DNA from: Prorocentrum cordatum
Taxonomy: Eukaryota; Sar; Dinophyceae; Prorocentrales; Prorocentraceae
NCBI GenBank assembly: GCA_963575745.1
Contig: CAUYUJ010014625.1
Location: 1 to 64,000, forward strand
Length of the DNA stretch: 64,000 nt
Reading direction: 5' to 3'
Below the pieces are notes generated by a model, which had not been told where the DNA came from, did not search any database, and saw only the letters and a program-made list of their open reading frames with translations. The position numbers and the translations under genes were made by a program. Of the stretch, positions 21,353 through 31,482 are shown piece by piece (position 1 is the stretch's first letter; every line of letters starts with the position of its first letter).

Positions 21353-21355
<3 letters not shown>
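21122..21355 (+). repeat. Post-gene block B, copy a
   Basis: About 235 bp from ACCTCTGTGGGTGTGTACCC to GAGCGTTCGGGTAAAATG. It contains GTAGTAGCCAGGGTCGTCCG and a CCCCACCACGAAGTGGGGG hairpin. More than 90% identical by eye to 25966-26200. Confidence 0.9.
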
Positions 21356-21396
<41 letters not shown>

Positions 21397-21462
21397 TTGT
21401 TCTTTTCCGTGGTGCTGGTGTTGTTGTTGTTGCTAGTGTTGCTAATGTTGTTGAACTCTCAT
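21356..21462. repeat. (GTT)n tract
   Basis: Imperfect GTT triplets between block B and module E1. Confidence 0.9.
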
Positions 21463-22080
21463 TTCTGAAGAATAATTATTGTTGATCCCCCTCACCGGTG
21501 CATGCTGTTTTTTCTCAATCAAGGTGTGCGCCTCGACGCTCGCACCCTGTTTTTCGACAGGGGAAGTCTTGGTGCTCAAACTGAGCCCCTGGCCCCCTGG
21601 ATTACAAAAACAACGGCTCCCGCTTGAGACTTCCTCCAAATTTACTCAGGACCCCCGCTCCTGAGACTTCCTCACAATTTACTCAGGATCGGTGCTCCCG
21701 CTTGTGACTTCCTGGCGCTTTAGTCAGGACCCCCGTTCCCATCTGAGACTTCCTTACAATTTAGTCAGGAACGGCGCTCCCGCTTGAGACTTCCTCGCAA
21801 TTGAATCAAGACTTCTTCGCAATTGAATTAAGACCCCCGCTCCCGCCAGAGAACCCTTCACATTTTCTTCAGGAATTGCGCTCTCCCCTGTGACTTCCAT
21901 GCAATGTATTCAGAAATCGGGCTTTCGACGCTCAGGAAACACGCTGCGCCAAGGACGCCGTTACAAATTACTTAGTAATCGCGCTCTCGCCATATTCAGG
22001 CATCCCGCTTGAATGTCCCACCCGCCCGAACCGCCCGTCAGGGGATCGCCCGCCCGTCGTGGGCTCCCGCCCGAGACTTC
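21463..22080 (+). repeat. Module E1, copy b
   Basis: Starts TTTCTGAAGAATAATTATTG, then CACCGGTGCATGCTG, CTCGACGCTCGCACCCTG and about nine ACTTCC..TTTA(C/G)TCAGGA subrepeats. It ends in CCGCCCGTCAGGGGATCGCC, shared with 32013-32032. Confidence 0.85.
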
Positions 22081-22366
22081 CTTCAGGAATGGCGCTTTCG
22101 CGTAGGACTTCCTCGAACGTTCACGCTCGTACCTTCCTGCTCCTTTTCCCCCTCCCTCCTCCCTCCTCCCTCCTCTCCTCCCTTCTCTCTCCCTCCTCTC
22201 GTCCTTCATCCTTATGCCTCTCTGCCCTCTCCCCTCTCCCTCCTCTCCCTCCTCCCTTCTCCCTCCCCTGTCCTGCCTCCTCCCTCCCTCTTTCTGTTTC
22301 TCTCTCTCTCTCTCTCTCCCCTCTCTCTCTGTATTTTTCTCTACCTCTCTTATTTATCGTTTTTTT

Positions 22367-22403
<37 letters not shown>

Positions 22404-22560
22404 ATATATCTATATATTTATATATTATATATGCCTCTCTCTAATGAACCGCCCCCCTCTTCGCTCCTTCTCTCCTGGCGCTTTCCCTCATCCTTCGTCC
22501 CTCCCCCTCCCTTCCTTCCACTCCCCCTCGCTCTCCCCCTCCTCTTTTTGCAGGGCCCAC
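22081..22560 (+). repeat. Pyrimidine-rich tract ending in an intron-like CTCTTTTTGCAG
   Basis: CCCTCCT, (CT)n and a short (TA)n tract, then CTCCTCTTTTTGCAG followed by GGCCCACACCAATTCC. The E1d copy has the same arrangement (32100-32512, CTCTTTGCAG then GGCCAACACCAATTCC). It resembles a 3' splice acceptor with its pyrimidine tract. Confidence 0.6.
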
Positions 22561-22860
22561 ACCAATTCCAATGGCGGGCACATGCACGCCCACAGATCAA
22601 CAACGAAGGCAACCCGCCTGCTCTACCTGGCCGCTTGCGCAAGGAGGCGCGCGTGGCGCTGATGGGCTTGCGGTGGCACTGTCGGTCGGCGAAGTACATG
22701 GGCACCAAGCTGCTCGCGATCAGCGACAGCCTGGTCACCGTGGGAGCCTTTGAAAAGGGCCGGTCGAGCGCCGGCCTACCGACTGGGCGGTGTGGATCAC
22801 CTGGAGGCTGCAGCACATCGAGACGGGCCGCAACCCGAGCAACAAGGAATCGCTGAAGTG
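22561..22860 (+). pseudogene. RNase H-like relic of a DIRS-type retroelement
   Basis: After the acceptor-like CAG the frame reads GRLRKEARVALMGLRWHCRS and LLAISDSLVTVGAFEKGRSS. The pattern D-S-x-V-x-x-x-A-x-x-K-G-R-S-S is one I associate with the RNase H part of dinoflagellate DIRS-like elements. A frame break follows near 22780. Upstream RT motifs are absent, so this is a fragment. Confidence 0.45.
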
Positions 22861-23115
22861 GGACGAGGTGCTGGGGGCCTGCTTTCCCACCGTGTCCGAG
22901 AGCCGCCTGCCGGGCCCGCCGCGAGGACGGCAGGCCAGGCCCTCGTCGAGGCGCTAGAGAAAGACGCTGCCGGCCAGCGGGGGTCCGCAGAACGCCCTCG
23001 CCTCCTCCTCCGCCTGCTCATCGCCGTCAGCACATCTGTCAGTGGGCCCCGGATCTTCCGCATCAGCAGCTCGCCCACCAATTCAGAGCGAGCCTGGTAA
23101 ACCAGCTTTTTTTGT

Positions 23116-23517
23116 TTGGAGCTCTTCGGTGGGGTGGGGAAGGTGACTCGAGCCTGCCGGTGGGCGGGCATCCCGTTTGCTGACTCTGTTGATCTCAAAG
23201 ATGGTTGGGAGTTGGATGTTTCTCGTCGCAGTACTCAGGATTTCATCATGGACCTGGCCCGTGGGGGGCGTCTGCTTTATGTACAACTGGGGACGCCCTG
23301 CACGATCTGGAGTATCGCTCGACGCGGGATTCGAAACCATGCCTGGGCCAGAGCTAGGGAACGTCTGGGGATCGAGTTCACGTTGTTCTGCCACGCAATG
23401 TCATGCACTTTCTCGCCGCGGGCGTTGTTGGAGTGCGGAGAAGCCCTGGACGTCAAGGCTCTAGAGCTTCGACCCCATCTCCCGTCTCCGTGGGTTCCCG
23501 AACGTCATAGATATTAA
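23116..23517 (+). pseudogene. DNA-methyltransferase-like relic of the same retroelement
   Basis: The frame opens LELFGGVGKVTRACRWAGIP, resembling the S-adenosylmethionine-binding F-x-G-x-G motif, and continues to YVQLGTPCTIWSIARRGIRN with the Pro-Cys pair of cytosine methyltransferase motif IV. Methyltransferase-like domains follow the RNase H in DIRS-type elements, which fits its place 250 bp after the RNase H relic. The frame degenerates after about residue 115 and stops at 23517. No tyrosine recombinase is seen. Host gene origin is possible but less likely. Confidence 0.5.
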
Positions 23518-24074
23518 CTTCGACATGAGCATGTACGGCGCGGCTTATCGGAAACCGATTCAGAACCCCACAAACGTAGGGTAGATCGTCCTCGAATATC
23601 GGGTCGACACTCGGTCATGCTGCACAGACACCTCACACCCCTTGCTGCTGCGTATCCATCGGCGTTGGGCTCATGCTGGGTAAGCCTTTTGGCTTCGGGG
23701 CCCCCGGGAGTGGAGAGCTCGGGCCTGCAGGCCTTCGTCCGCAGCCATCTGGGCTGGAGTTAGAGTGTTTTTCTTCCCTCCCACCCTGCATCTCTTTACC
23801 CGCCACAGAGCGGGCGGGCGGTTTGCCGGGGGCTGAACCCTTGTTTTTCGCCACGCAGGAAAAATGTGTCCCCCTCCTGCCTCCCTCGTGGTCGTGCGAG
23901 GTTCTCGGGAGTCAGGGTATGTGTTCATTTGTTTTGTTTTCCTTGGTTTCCTGCCGTTGTTCTGTCGTTCCTTGTTCGGGGGGGGGGGGCGGGCACCTGG
24001 CAGCAGGGTGCGCCCTCTCCGAGAAACAGGCCAGCAGAAGCCCGGGGGGCCGGGCACCCGGCAGCCGGCTTCAC
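23518..24074. other. Unassigned stretch
   Basis: GC-rich with a G-run at 23979 and CCGGGCACCCGGCAGCCGG near 24049. No gene recognised. Confidence 0.4.
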
Positions 24075-24224
24075 CTTGTTGTTGTTGGTGGTGTTGTTGG
24101 TGTTGTTGCTGGTTTTGTTGTTGGCGTTGTTGTCGTTGTTGTCGTTGTTGTTGGAGGTGGTGTTGGTGGTGTTTTTGTTGTTGGTGTTGTTGGTGGTGGT
24201 GTTTTTGCTGTTGAACATTATTTA
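24075..24224. repeat. (GTT)n tract before module F2
   Basis: GTT, GGT and GTC triplets leading into the AT junction TTCTAAAGAATAATTATTGT. Confidence 0.9.
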
Positions 24225-24710
24225 TTCTAAAGAATAATTATTGTTGGGCCCCCTGGTGCGCGCCCCCCCTGCGCCGCCTAGGCCGCAGCTACATTTTCAT
24301 CATTTTCGTGAGGAAGCCTCAGAAAAGAGGGTGTGTACAGGATCCGGTTGTTTTGTTGTAATCCGCTTTCCCTTGCAAAAAACAATAGAAAATGACATTT
24401 CTTGTTCTAATATAATCAAATTTCAAGAATCCCTTGCAAAAAATAAGGTAAAGTGGACATTCGCGCGCGCAAGACGAAATCCTTCCAAAACCTTAGTGTT
24501 CGCAGCGATTTTAACATAAAAACATCAAAAAACCAATGGTTTTTCAACAAAAAACTGTCAAAATCTCATCCCGCGCGCTCTTGCGGATTCGTAGGAAACC
24601 CAACACTTTTTAAACATTTCTGTCAAACGGGCTTTTGCGAGCAACTTTTTTCGAACTTCTGCGACAACGGTTGCGCACCTGCCAGGGCCATCATCCCTGT
24701 CAAATAATAC
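24225..24710 (+). repeat. Module F2, copy b
   Basis: Copy of 18268-18775. Homology ends near 24705, after CCTGCCAGGGCCATCATCCC. About 25 bp later the truncated gene begins. Confidence 0.9.
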
Positions 24711-24731
24711 CATGCGGGACACATTCGTTTT

Positions 24732-25406
24732 TTCTTCTTCGAACGATACTTCTACCCTGGCTTGGTATTCGGCAACCTTTCTGGTTTCGTAGATCTACCC
24801 GCGACGTATCTTGGCACACTTTCGGACGTATTCCAGCGGCTGTGCACCCAAGCTGGTATACCGAACTGGAGAGCGCACGTCTTCGTCGGGCCCGGCGGCT
24901 GGGTGTATGCGGGCTTGCGCAGGCTGTTGCATCTCCTGGGTATTCACGTGCACTCCGAGGTGGTATCAGGTCTGTCGTACAGGCGCATGGCGAGCCTGGA
25001 CGTATTTGTGGCAACACACACGGGACCCATGGGTATTGAGCCGCAATCTATGGCTCTGTGGAATGCCTCCCACGACGTCAACGATGGTATCACCTATTTC
25101 CCGAAGCAGGACCATTGGTGGCACATGCCAGTATGGCGTTCTTGCGGGCAGTCCCAGTATGGCAATGTCATGGATTACCAGGTGGATCTGCGTATGCCGG
25201 CGCATGTCCAGGGCGTCCTGGCGGCATTGGCGCCCCTCGCACGCACGGGCGATGTATCCGTGAGGAGGCGCATCGGCACCATGCTTGGACACTTGGCCCC
25301 TGATGTATTTCTGCCAGGAGCCCAGCTGGCAGCATTGCGCCCCATCCGTGCCATCAGGGACGGGCGTATGCCAGAAGATGACGAGCACACGAACTCGTCT
25401 CTTTAG
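24732..25406 (+). pseudogene. 5'-truncated second copy of the GTAT-rich family gene
   Basis: The open frame matches the C-terminal 220 or so residues of the 19338 gene, starting at FFFERYFYPGLVFGNLSGF (against YFDAYFYANAVFGNFSVF) and keeping GWVYAGLRRLL, EVVSGLSYRRMASLDVF, SMALWNASHDV, HMPVWRSCGQS and RRRIGTMLGHLAP. The two N-terminal repeat segments are missing and the break coincides with the end of module F2, so the 5' part was lost by recombination or by F2 insertion. There are no stops in the rest, so decay is recent or a shorter product is still made. GTAT occurs about 16 times in 690 bp although roughly half the residues differ from copy one. Confidence 0.6.
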
Positions 25407-25544
25407 AGCCGCGGCGGGGAAAAGACGGTGGGTGGGCGTGCAAGCGCCGTTCCCGCCCCTCCTCTCTCTTCTCTCCTTTCCTCCTTGTCCTGCTCCTCCT
25501 CCTCCTCCTCCTCCGGCGGGGGGCGTGAGGATCCGGCATCGCTC

Positions 25545-25756
25545 ACAACCATCGGGGCAACCATCGGGACAACCATCGGAACAACCATCGGGACAACCAT
25601 CGGGACAATCATCGGGACAGTCATCGGGACAACGATCGGGACAAGCACAACCATCAGGACAACCATCGGGACAATCATCGGGACAACGATCGGGACAACC
25701 ACAACCATCAGGACAACCATCGGGACAACCATCGAGACAACCATCGGGACAACCAT
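25545..25756. repeat. 12-bp minisatellite CCATCGGGACAA
   Basis: About 17 copies directly after the truncated gene. The 12-bp period keeps all frames open: plus frames read as Ser-Gly-Gln-Pro or Thr-Ile-Gly-Thr repeats, the minus strand as Asp-Gly-Cys-Pro. It is absent after the intact copy. Confidence 0.95.
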
Positions 25757-25965
25757 ATCCTCTCTCTCTTGTGTATTCCCACATCCCTCAGGAATTTGCC
25801 CTAAAGATGTGATCAACTATCTTGTGAGTACGTATCATGTGTATCATGTGTATCATGTACCATATGCATCATATGCAACAGATGTTCTGTGGAAGGCTTA
25901 ACAACTTCTGTGGGTTAACAAGGCTTAACAACTTCTGTGGGTGTACGAACGTAGGCTTAACAACT

Positions 25966-26200
25966 TCTGTGGGTGTGTACTCCACGCCAGTGTAGTAGCC
26001 ACGGTCGTCCGCAGGCCACGAAGTGAAGTGTCCGAACGTCATAGGGCGGGAAGCTGGGTGTGGGTGGTGGCGAAGAGTCGTGTGGATATTTGGTAGAGCT
26101 TGCACTGCCCCCCCACAAAGTGGGGTATTGGCTGGCGTCGCATGAAAACCCTGGCACTGGTGAGAACACTGAGCGTTCGGGTAAAGTGATTGTTGTTGTT
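25966..26200 (+). repeat. Post-gene block B, copy b
   Basis: Copy of 21122-21355, with a CCCCCCCACAAAGTGGGG hairpin. It is preceded by three short repeats of AGGCTTAACAACTTCTGTGG (25896-25975). Confidence 0.9.
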
Positions 26201-26235
26201 GTTGTTGGTGTTGTTGTTGGTGTTGTTGTTGTTGA

Positions 26236-26370
26236 GCTCCCACTATTGAAATACTATTGAGGAATAATTAATGGTGATCCCCACTCCGGTGCATATTGTA
26301 TGTTTCAATTGAAGTGCCCCTCCCGGCGCTCGCACCTTGTTTTTTCCTACTTTGGCTCTGCCTAGAAGGG
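26236..26370 (+). repeat. Module E1, copy c, first part
   Basis: Junction variant GAGGAATAATTAATGGTGAT followed by CTCCGGTGCATATTG and GGCGCTCGCACCTTG. The subrepeat part resumes at 26935 after an inserted low-complexity block. Confidence 0.7.
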
Positions 26371-26394
26371 TTCTTACTCTGTTTGCTTCAAGGA

Positions 26395-26766
26395 CCGGGC
26401 AGTGAAAACCGCCCCGGGCGGTTCCTCCGGTCCCCTGGGAGCCAAGCAAAAGCAACAGCAAAGGTAAAAGCAAACGCGCGGTTCCCCCAGTTGCGCCCCC
26501 TGGGCGCCAAGCAAAAGCAAAAGCAAAGGCAAAAGTGAAGGCAGAAGCGAAGGCAAAGCAAAAGCATAGCATAGCATAGCATAGCATAGCATAGCATAGC
26601 ATAGTGCAGCATAGCATAGCGCAGCATAGCCTAGCCTAGCCTAGCCTAGCCTAGCCCAGCCCAGCATAGCATTGCGCAGCATAGCATAGTATAGCATATC
26701 ATAACATAACACAGCATAGCATAGCACAGCATAGCGCAGCACAGCATCCACGATTGCTGCTGCTAC

Positions 26767-26803
<37 letters not shown>
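26395..26803. repeat. GCAAAA, CATAG pentamer and (AT)n tracts
   Basis: 26445-26570 is GCAAAAGCAAAGGC-type. 26565-26750 is a CATAG/CCTAG pentamer array. 26766-26803 is (AT)n. Confidence 0.9.
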
Positions 26804-26805
<2 letters not shown>

Positions 26806-26934
26806 ACGACGATGAGGAGAAGGAGGAGGACTGCGTTTACCGCTCCTACTAATGTTGCTTTCCTAGAGGCTCCAACTTCTAGGTAGGGTCGCACTGGGAT
26901 AATTAATCAGGGAAGGTCTTCGTCCTCAAACTGC

Positions 26935-27137
26935 GTTGTTGGCCCTGGGGTTACAACAACAACGGTTCCCGCCTGAGACTTCCTCACAATTTAGCCAGGG
27001 CCCCCGCTCCCGCCCGAGACGTCCTCGCATCGTATTCAGGAATCGCGCGCTTTCGCTTGGGACTGCTTTACAATTTATTCAGGGATCGCTTTCTCGGCGC
27101 TCTGGAGCCGCGCTCTCGCTGGAGACTTGCTTGCAAT
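26935..27137 (+). repeat. Module E1, copy c, second part
   Basis: ACAACAACAACGGTTCCCGC and three ACTTCCTCACAATT-type subrepeats. It breaks off at GGAGACTTGCTTGCAATT, where unit T copy 2 begins. The matching uninterrupted sequence is at 17585-17650. Confidence 0.8.
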
Positions 27138-28600
27138 TCTAGACGCTTCGCGTCTCCCCACCAGCCCGTCCAGAAATGAGTCCCAGGGGAGTGGAGGTTA
27201 TGAGGGAAGCGGGGGAGCATGCAGAAGAACAAAGGGCGGGGTGAGCCGCCATATACCCCAAGAGGGGGAGGATGTAGGAGGAGCCGTCGTCGTCGGAGTA
27301 GGAGGAGGAAGAGGAGGAGCAGGAGGAGGAGCAGGAGGAGGAGGAGGAGGAATAGAAGGAGGAGGAGATGGAGGACTGCGAGGACGAGGAGGACGAGAAG
27401 GAGGAAAAGGAGAAGGAGGAGGAGGAGGAGGAGGAGGAGGGGGAGGGGGAGGAGGGAGGAGGAAGAAAAAGAGGAGGAGGAGGAGGAGGAGGACAATTGC
27501 GAGCTTGGGGGCCTCTTGGGCCGTCCTTGGGGCCTCTTGGCGGTCCCGGGGGCCTCTTGCGTATCTCGGGGAGCCTCTTGTGGCCTCTTGGGGGTCTCTT
27601 GGGGGCCTCTTGGAGGCCTCTTGGGGGCCTCTTGGGGCCTCTTGGGGCCCTCTTGGGGCGCTCTTGGGGCGCTCTTGGGAGCCTTCGAGGCGCTCTTGGG
27701 GCCATCTTGGAGGAGATCTATCAAAGAAGGGGGGGTCCCCAATTAGCGCTGCCCCTCTAGAGTGCCTCGAGTCGCCTCTTGGGCCCCCCCAAGAGGCCAA
27801 AATCCTTCCAAAACCTAGGTAAAATCAATGTTTTTTGTTTTCTCGCCTTTTCGCTCTTGGACCCGTCTTGGGAGCCTCTTGGGCCTCTTGGGGGTCTCTT
27901 GGGAGCCTTTTGGAGGCCTCTTGGGCGCCTCTTGGGGCCTCTTGGAGCGCTCTCGGGGCGCTCTTGGGGCGCTCTTGCAGGAGATCGATCAGAGAAGAGG
28001 GGGTCCCCAATTAGCGTTGCCCCTCTAGAGTGCCTCGAGTCGCCTCTTGGGCCCCCCAAGAGGCCAAAATCCTTCCAAATCCTAGATAAAATCAATGTTT
28101 GTTGTTTTCTCGCCTTTTCGCTCTTGGAGCCGTCTTGGGCCATCTTGGACTCTCTTGGGGCCTCTTGGGGGTCTCTTGGCAACGTCTTGGAGGCTTCTTG
28201 GGGGCCTCTTGGGGTCTCTTGGGGCCCTCTTGAGGCGCTCTTGGGGCGCTCTTGGGAGCCTTCGGGGCGCTCTTTGGGCCATCTTGGAGGAGATCTATCA
28301 AAGAAGGGGGGGTTGCTTATTAGCCCCGCCCCTCCAGAGTGCCTCGAGTCGCCTCTTGGGCCCCCCCAAGATGCCAAAATCCTTCCAAAACCTAGGTAAA
28401 ATCAATGTTTTGTGTTTTCTCGCCTGTTCGCTCTTGGAGCTGTCTTGGGCCATCTTGGACGCTCTGACACCTCGCGACCGGCCCCGTCCAGGTCAGTGGG
28501 GAGGGGTAAGGGGAGGGGTAAACCCCTCCCCGAAGGGGAAGAAGGGGGTTGGCAGAGGAAACTCCCTAGACCACCTACGCCCTAAAGGGCTGGTGGGATT
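27138..28600 (+). mobile_element. Composite unit T, copy 2
   Basis: Begins CTAGACGCTTCGCG, then CCCACCAGCCC (27157-27167), GGA arrays, a CTTGGGGCC minisatellite with three AT-richer spacers (TAAAATCAATGTTTT.. at about 27830, 28090 and 28400), the GGGGAGGGGTAA end module, and GGGCTGGTGGG (28587-28597), the reverse complement of the 5' motif. It interrupts module E1. There is no ORF with a recognisable domain, so it is non-autonomous if mobile. It forms an inverted pair with 29990-31482. Confidence 0.7.
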
Positions 28601-29620
28601 TACTCAAGCGCCGCGCTCCCGACATTCAGGCACCCAGGACTGTCGCTCACGCTTAGGACTCCCTCACAGATGATTGAGGAGTCGGGATATCGCTGCCCTT
28701 CGTGGCCCCGTTGCAGCCCTTCGGAGCCTCCTCGCTGCCCTTCGTGGACCCGTTGCAGCCCTTCGTGGCCCCCTCGCTGCCCTTCGTGGCCCTGTTGCAG
28801 CCTTTTCGTGGCCCCCTCGATTTGTTTCGTGGCCCCGTTGCAGCCCTTCGTGGCCCCCTCGCTGCCCTTCGTGGCCCCGTTGCAACCCTTGCTTGCCCCC
28901 TCGCTGTGTTTCGTGGCCCCGTTGCAGCTCTTCGTGGCCCCCTCGCTGCCCTTCGTGGCCCCGTCGTAGCCCTTTCGTGGCCCCCTCGCTGCCCTTTGCG
29001 GTCCCGTTGCAGCCCTTTCGTGGCCCCCTCGCGTTGTTTCGTGGCCCCGTTGCAGCCCTTCGTGGCCCCCTCGCTGCCCTTCGTGGCCCCGTTGCAGCCC
29101 TTCGTGGCCCCTTCGCTGCCCTTCGTGGCCCCGTTGCAGCCCTTCGTGGCCCCCTCGCTCTCCGTCGTGGCCCCGTATCTGTATACCCTTCGTGGCCCCC
29201 GCTCGTGCGCGCCCGTTGTGGCCCCAGATGCATGCCCTTCGTGGCCCCGCTGTCGCCCTTCGTGGCCCCAACGCTGCCCTTCGTGGCCCCGTTGCTGGCC
29301 TCAGTGGCCCCGTCCTTGCCCTCCGCGGCCCAATAAACGTATGCCGTTCGTGGCCCCCGCTCGGTCGCGCCCGTCGTGGCCCCATGTGCATGCCTTTCGT
29401 GGCCCCGTTGTCGCCCTTTGTTGTCCCCTCGCTGTCCTACGTGGCCTAGTTGCTACCCTCAGTGGCCCCGTCGTTGCCCTTTGTGGCCCCGCATTATCTG
29501 CCCTTCGTAGCCCCCGCTCGTTCGCGCTTTTCGTGGCCCCATACGCATTCACTTCGTGTCCCCGCTGTCGCCCTTCGTGGCCTACTTCGTGCCCTTCGTG
29601 GCCCTGGTGTCGTTCTCTCT
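28601..29620. repeat. CTTCGTGGCCCC minisatellite, long copy
   Basis: Continues E1 (CAAGCGCCGCGCTCCCGACA) after unit T, then about 40 units of 20-24 bp around GCCCTTCGTGGCCCC, alternating GTTGCA and CTCGCT variants. Many ORFs on both strands are repeat artefacts. Confidence 0.9.
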
Positions 29621-29845
29621 CTCTCTCTCTCTCTCTCTCGCTCTCGCTCTCGCTTTCGCTCGTCGTCGTCGTCGCCGTCGTCGTCGTGGACGTCGTCGTC
29701 GTCGTCGTCGTCTTCGTGGTCGGTCTCCTTTCCGTCCCTCTTGGGGTCAGGTTGCCGCCGATCAGCGCTGCCGCTGGCCAGGCCGACGGTCCACAGCCGC
29801 CCCGCCGCTTGCTGGGGCCTGGCCTGCAGGGAAGAAGGGTATACC

Positions 29846-29960
29846 CCCCAAAAGGGGTACGATCGAAGACGAAGAGGGCGGGTATCGAGGGTTTGGGAAA
29901 TGCGCGTTAAAGGACACTCGAGCAGTTAAGAGCGAACAGTCTTGAAATGATCGTTCTTGT
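29846..29960 (+). repeat. Module M2, copy b
   Basis: CCCCCCAAAAGGGG, GAAGACGAAGAGGGCGGGTA, then GAGCGAACAGTCTTGAAATG. Followed by TTCTTGTTGTGGTACTCTCACTTCTGAAAG, where the junction is split by unit T copy 3. Confidence 0.9.
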
Positions 29961-29989
29961 TGTGGTACTCTCACTTCTGAAAGAAAATC

Positions 29990-31482
29990 CCGCCAGCCCT
30001 TTAGGGCGTAGGTGGTCTAGGGAGTTTCCTCTGCCAACCCCCTTCTTCCCCTTCGGGGAGGGGTTTACCCCTCCCCTTACCCCTCCCCACTGACCTGGAC
30101 GGGGCCGGTCGCGAGGTGTCAGAGCGTCCAAGATGGCCCAAGACAGCTCCAAGAGCGAACAGGCGAGAAAACACAAAACATTGATTTTACCTAGGTTTTG
30201 GAAGGATTTTGGCATCTTGGGGGGGCCCAAGAGGCGACTCGAGGCACTCTGGAGGGGCGGGGCTAATAAGCAACCCCCCCTTCTTTGATAGATCTCCTCC
30301 AAGATGGCCCAAAGAGCGCCCCGAAGGCTCCCAAGAGCGCCCCAAGAGCGCCTCAAGAGGGCCCCAAGAGACCCCAAGAGGCCCCCAAGAAGCCTCCAAG
30401 ACGTTGCCAAGAGACCCCCAAGAGGCCCCAAGAGAGTCCAAGATGGCCCAAGACGGCTCCAAGAGCGAAAAGGCGAGAAAACAGAAAACATTGATTTTAT
30501 CTAGGTTTTGGAAGGATTTTGGCCTCTTGGGGGGCCCAAGAGGCGACTCGAGGCACTCTAGAGGGGCAACGCTAATTGGGGACCCCCTCTTCTCTGATCG
30601 ATCTCCTGCAAGATGGCCCCAAGAGCGCCCCGAAGGCTCCCAAGAGCGCCCCAAGAGCGCCCCGAGAGCGCCCCAAGAGGCCCCAAGAGGCGCCCAAGAG
30701 GCCTCCAAAAGGCTCCCAAGAGACCCCCAAGAGGCCCAAGAGGCTCCCAAGACGGGTCCAAGAGCGAAAAGGCGAGAAAACAAAAAACATTGATTTTACC
30801 TAGGTTTTGGAAGGATTTTGGCCTCTTGGGGGGGCCCAAGAGGCGACTCGAGGCACTCTAGAGGGGCAGCGCTAATTGGGGACCCCCCCTTCTTTGATAG
30901 ATCTCCTCCAAGATGGCCCCAAGAGCGCCTCGAAGGCTCCCAAGAGCGCCCCAAGAGCGCCCCAAGAGGGCCCCAAGAGGCCCCAAGAGGCCCCCAAGAG
31001 GCCTCCAAGAAGCCCCCAAGAGACCCCCAAGAGGCCACAAGAGGCTCCCCGAGATACGCAAGAGGCCCCCGGGACCGCCAAGAGGCCCCAAGGACGGCCC
31101 AAGAGGCCCCCAAGTTCGCAATTGTCCTCCTCCTCCTCCTCCTCCTCTTTTTCTTCCTCCTCCCTCCTCCCCCTCCCCCTCCTCCTCCTCCTCCTCCTCC
31201 TCCTCCTCCTCCTCCTTTTCCTCCTTCTCGTCCTCGCAGTCCTCCATCTCCTCCTCCTTCTATTCCTCCTCCTCCTCCTCCTCCTGCTCCTCCTCCTGCT
31301 CCTCCTCTTCCTCCTCCTACTCCGACGACGACGGCTCCTCCTACATCCTCCCTCTCTTGGGGTATATGGCGGCTCACCCCGCCCTTTGTTCTTCTGCATG
31401 CTCCCCCGCTTCCCTCATAACCTCCACTCCCCTGGGACTCATTTCTGGGCGGGCTGGTGGGGATACGCGAAGCGTCTAGAAT
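29990..31482 (-). mobile_element. Composite unit T, copy 3 (inverted)
   Basis: Reverse complement of 27138-28600, nearly identical apart from small length changes in the GGA arrays. It lies inside the AT junction: CTTCTGAAAGAAAAT on the left and AATTATTGTTGATCCCC on the right. The unsplit form (CTTCTGAAGAATAATTATTG) is at 21463 and elsewhere, so this copy was inserted into an existing junction, with AAT as a possible 3-bp target duplication. Confidence 0.7.

Noticed and set aside
25545-25756. CRISPR-like array
   Set aside because: Pure 12-bp tandem repeat without spacers, in eukaryotic DNA.
27138-31482. Many ORFs reading GASWGPLGGLL- or PRGPQEAPKR-like repeats in the CTTGGGGCC arrays
   Set aside because: Translations of a minisatellite, present in both orientations and several frames, with no conserved domain.
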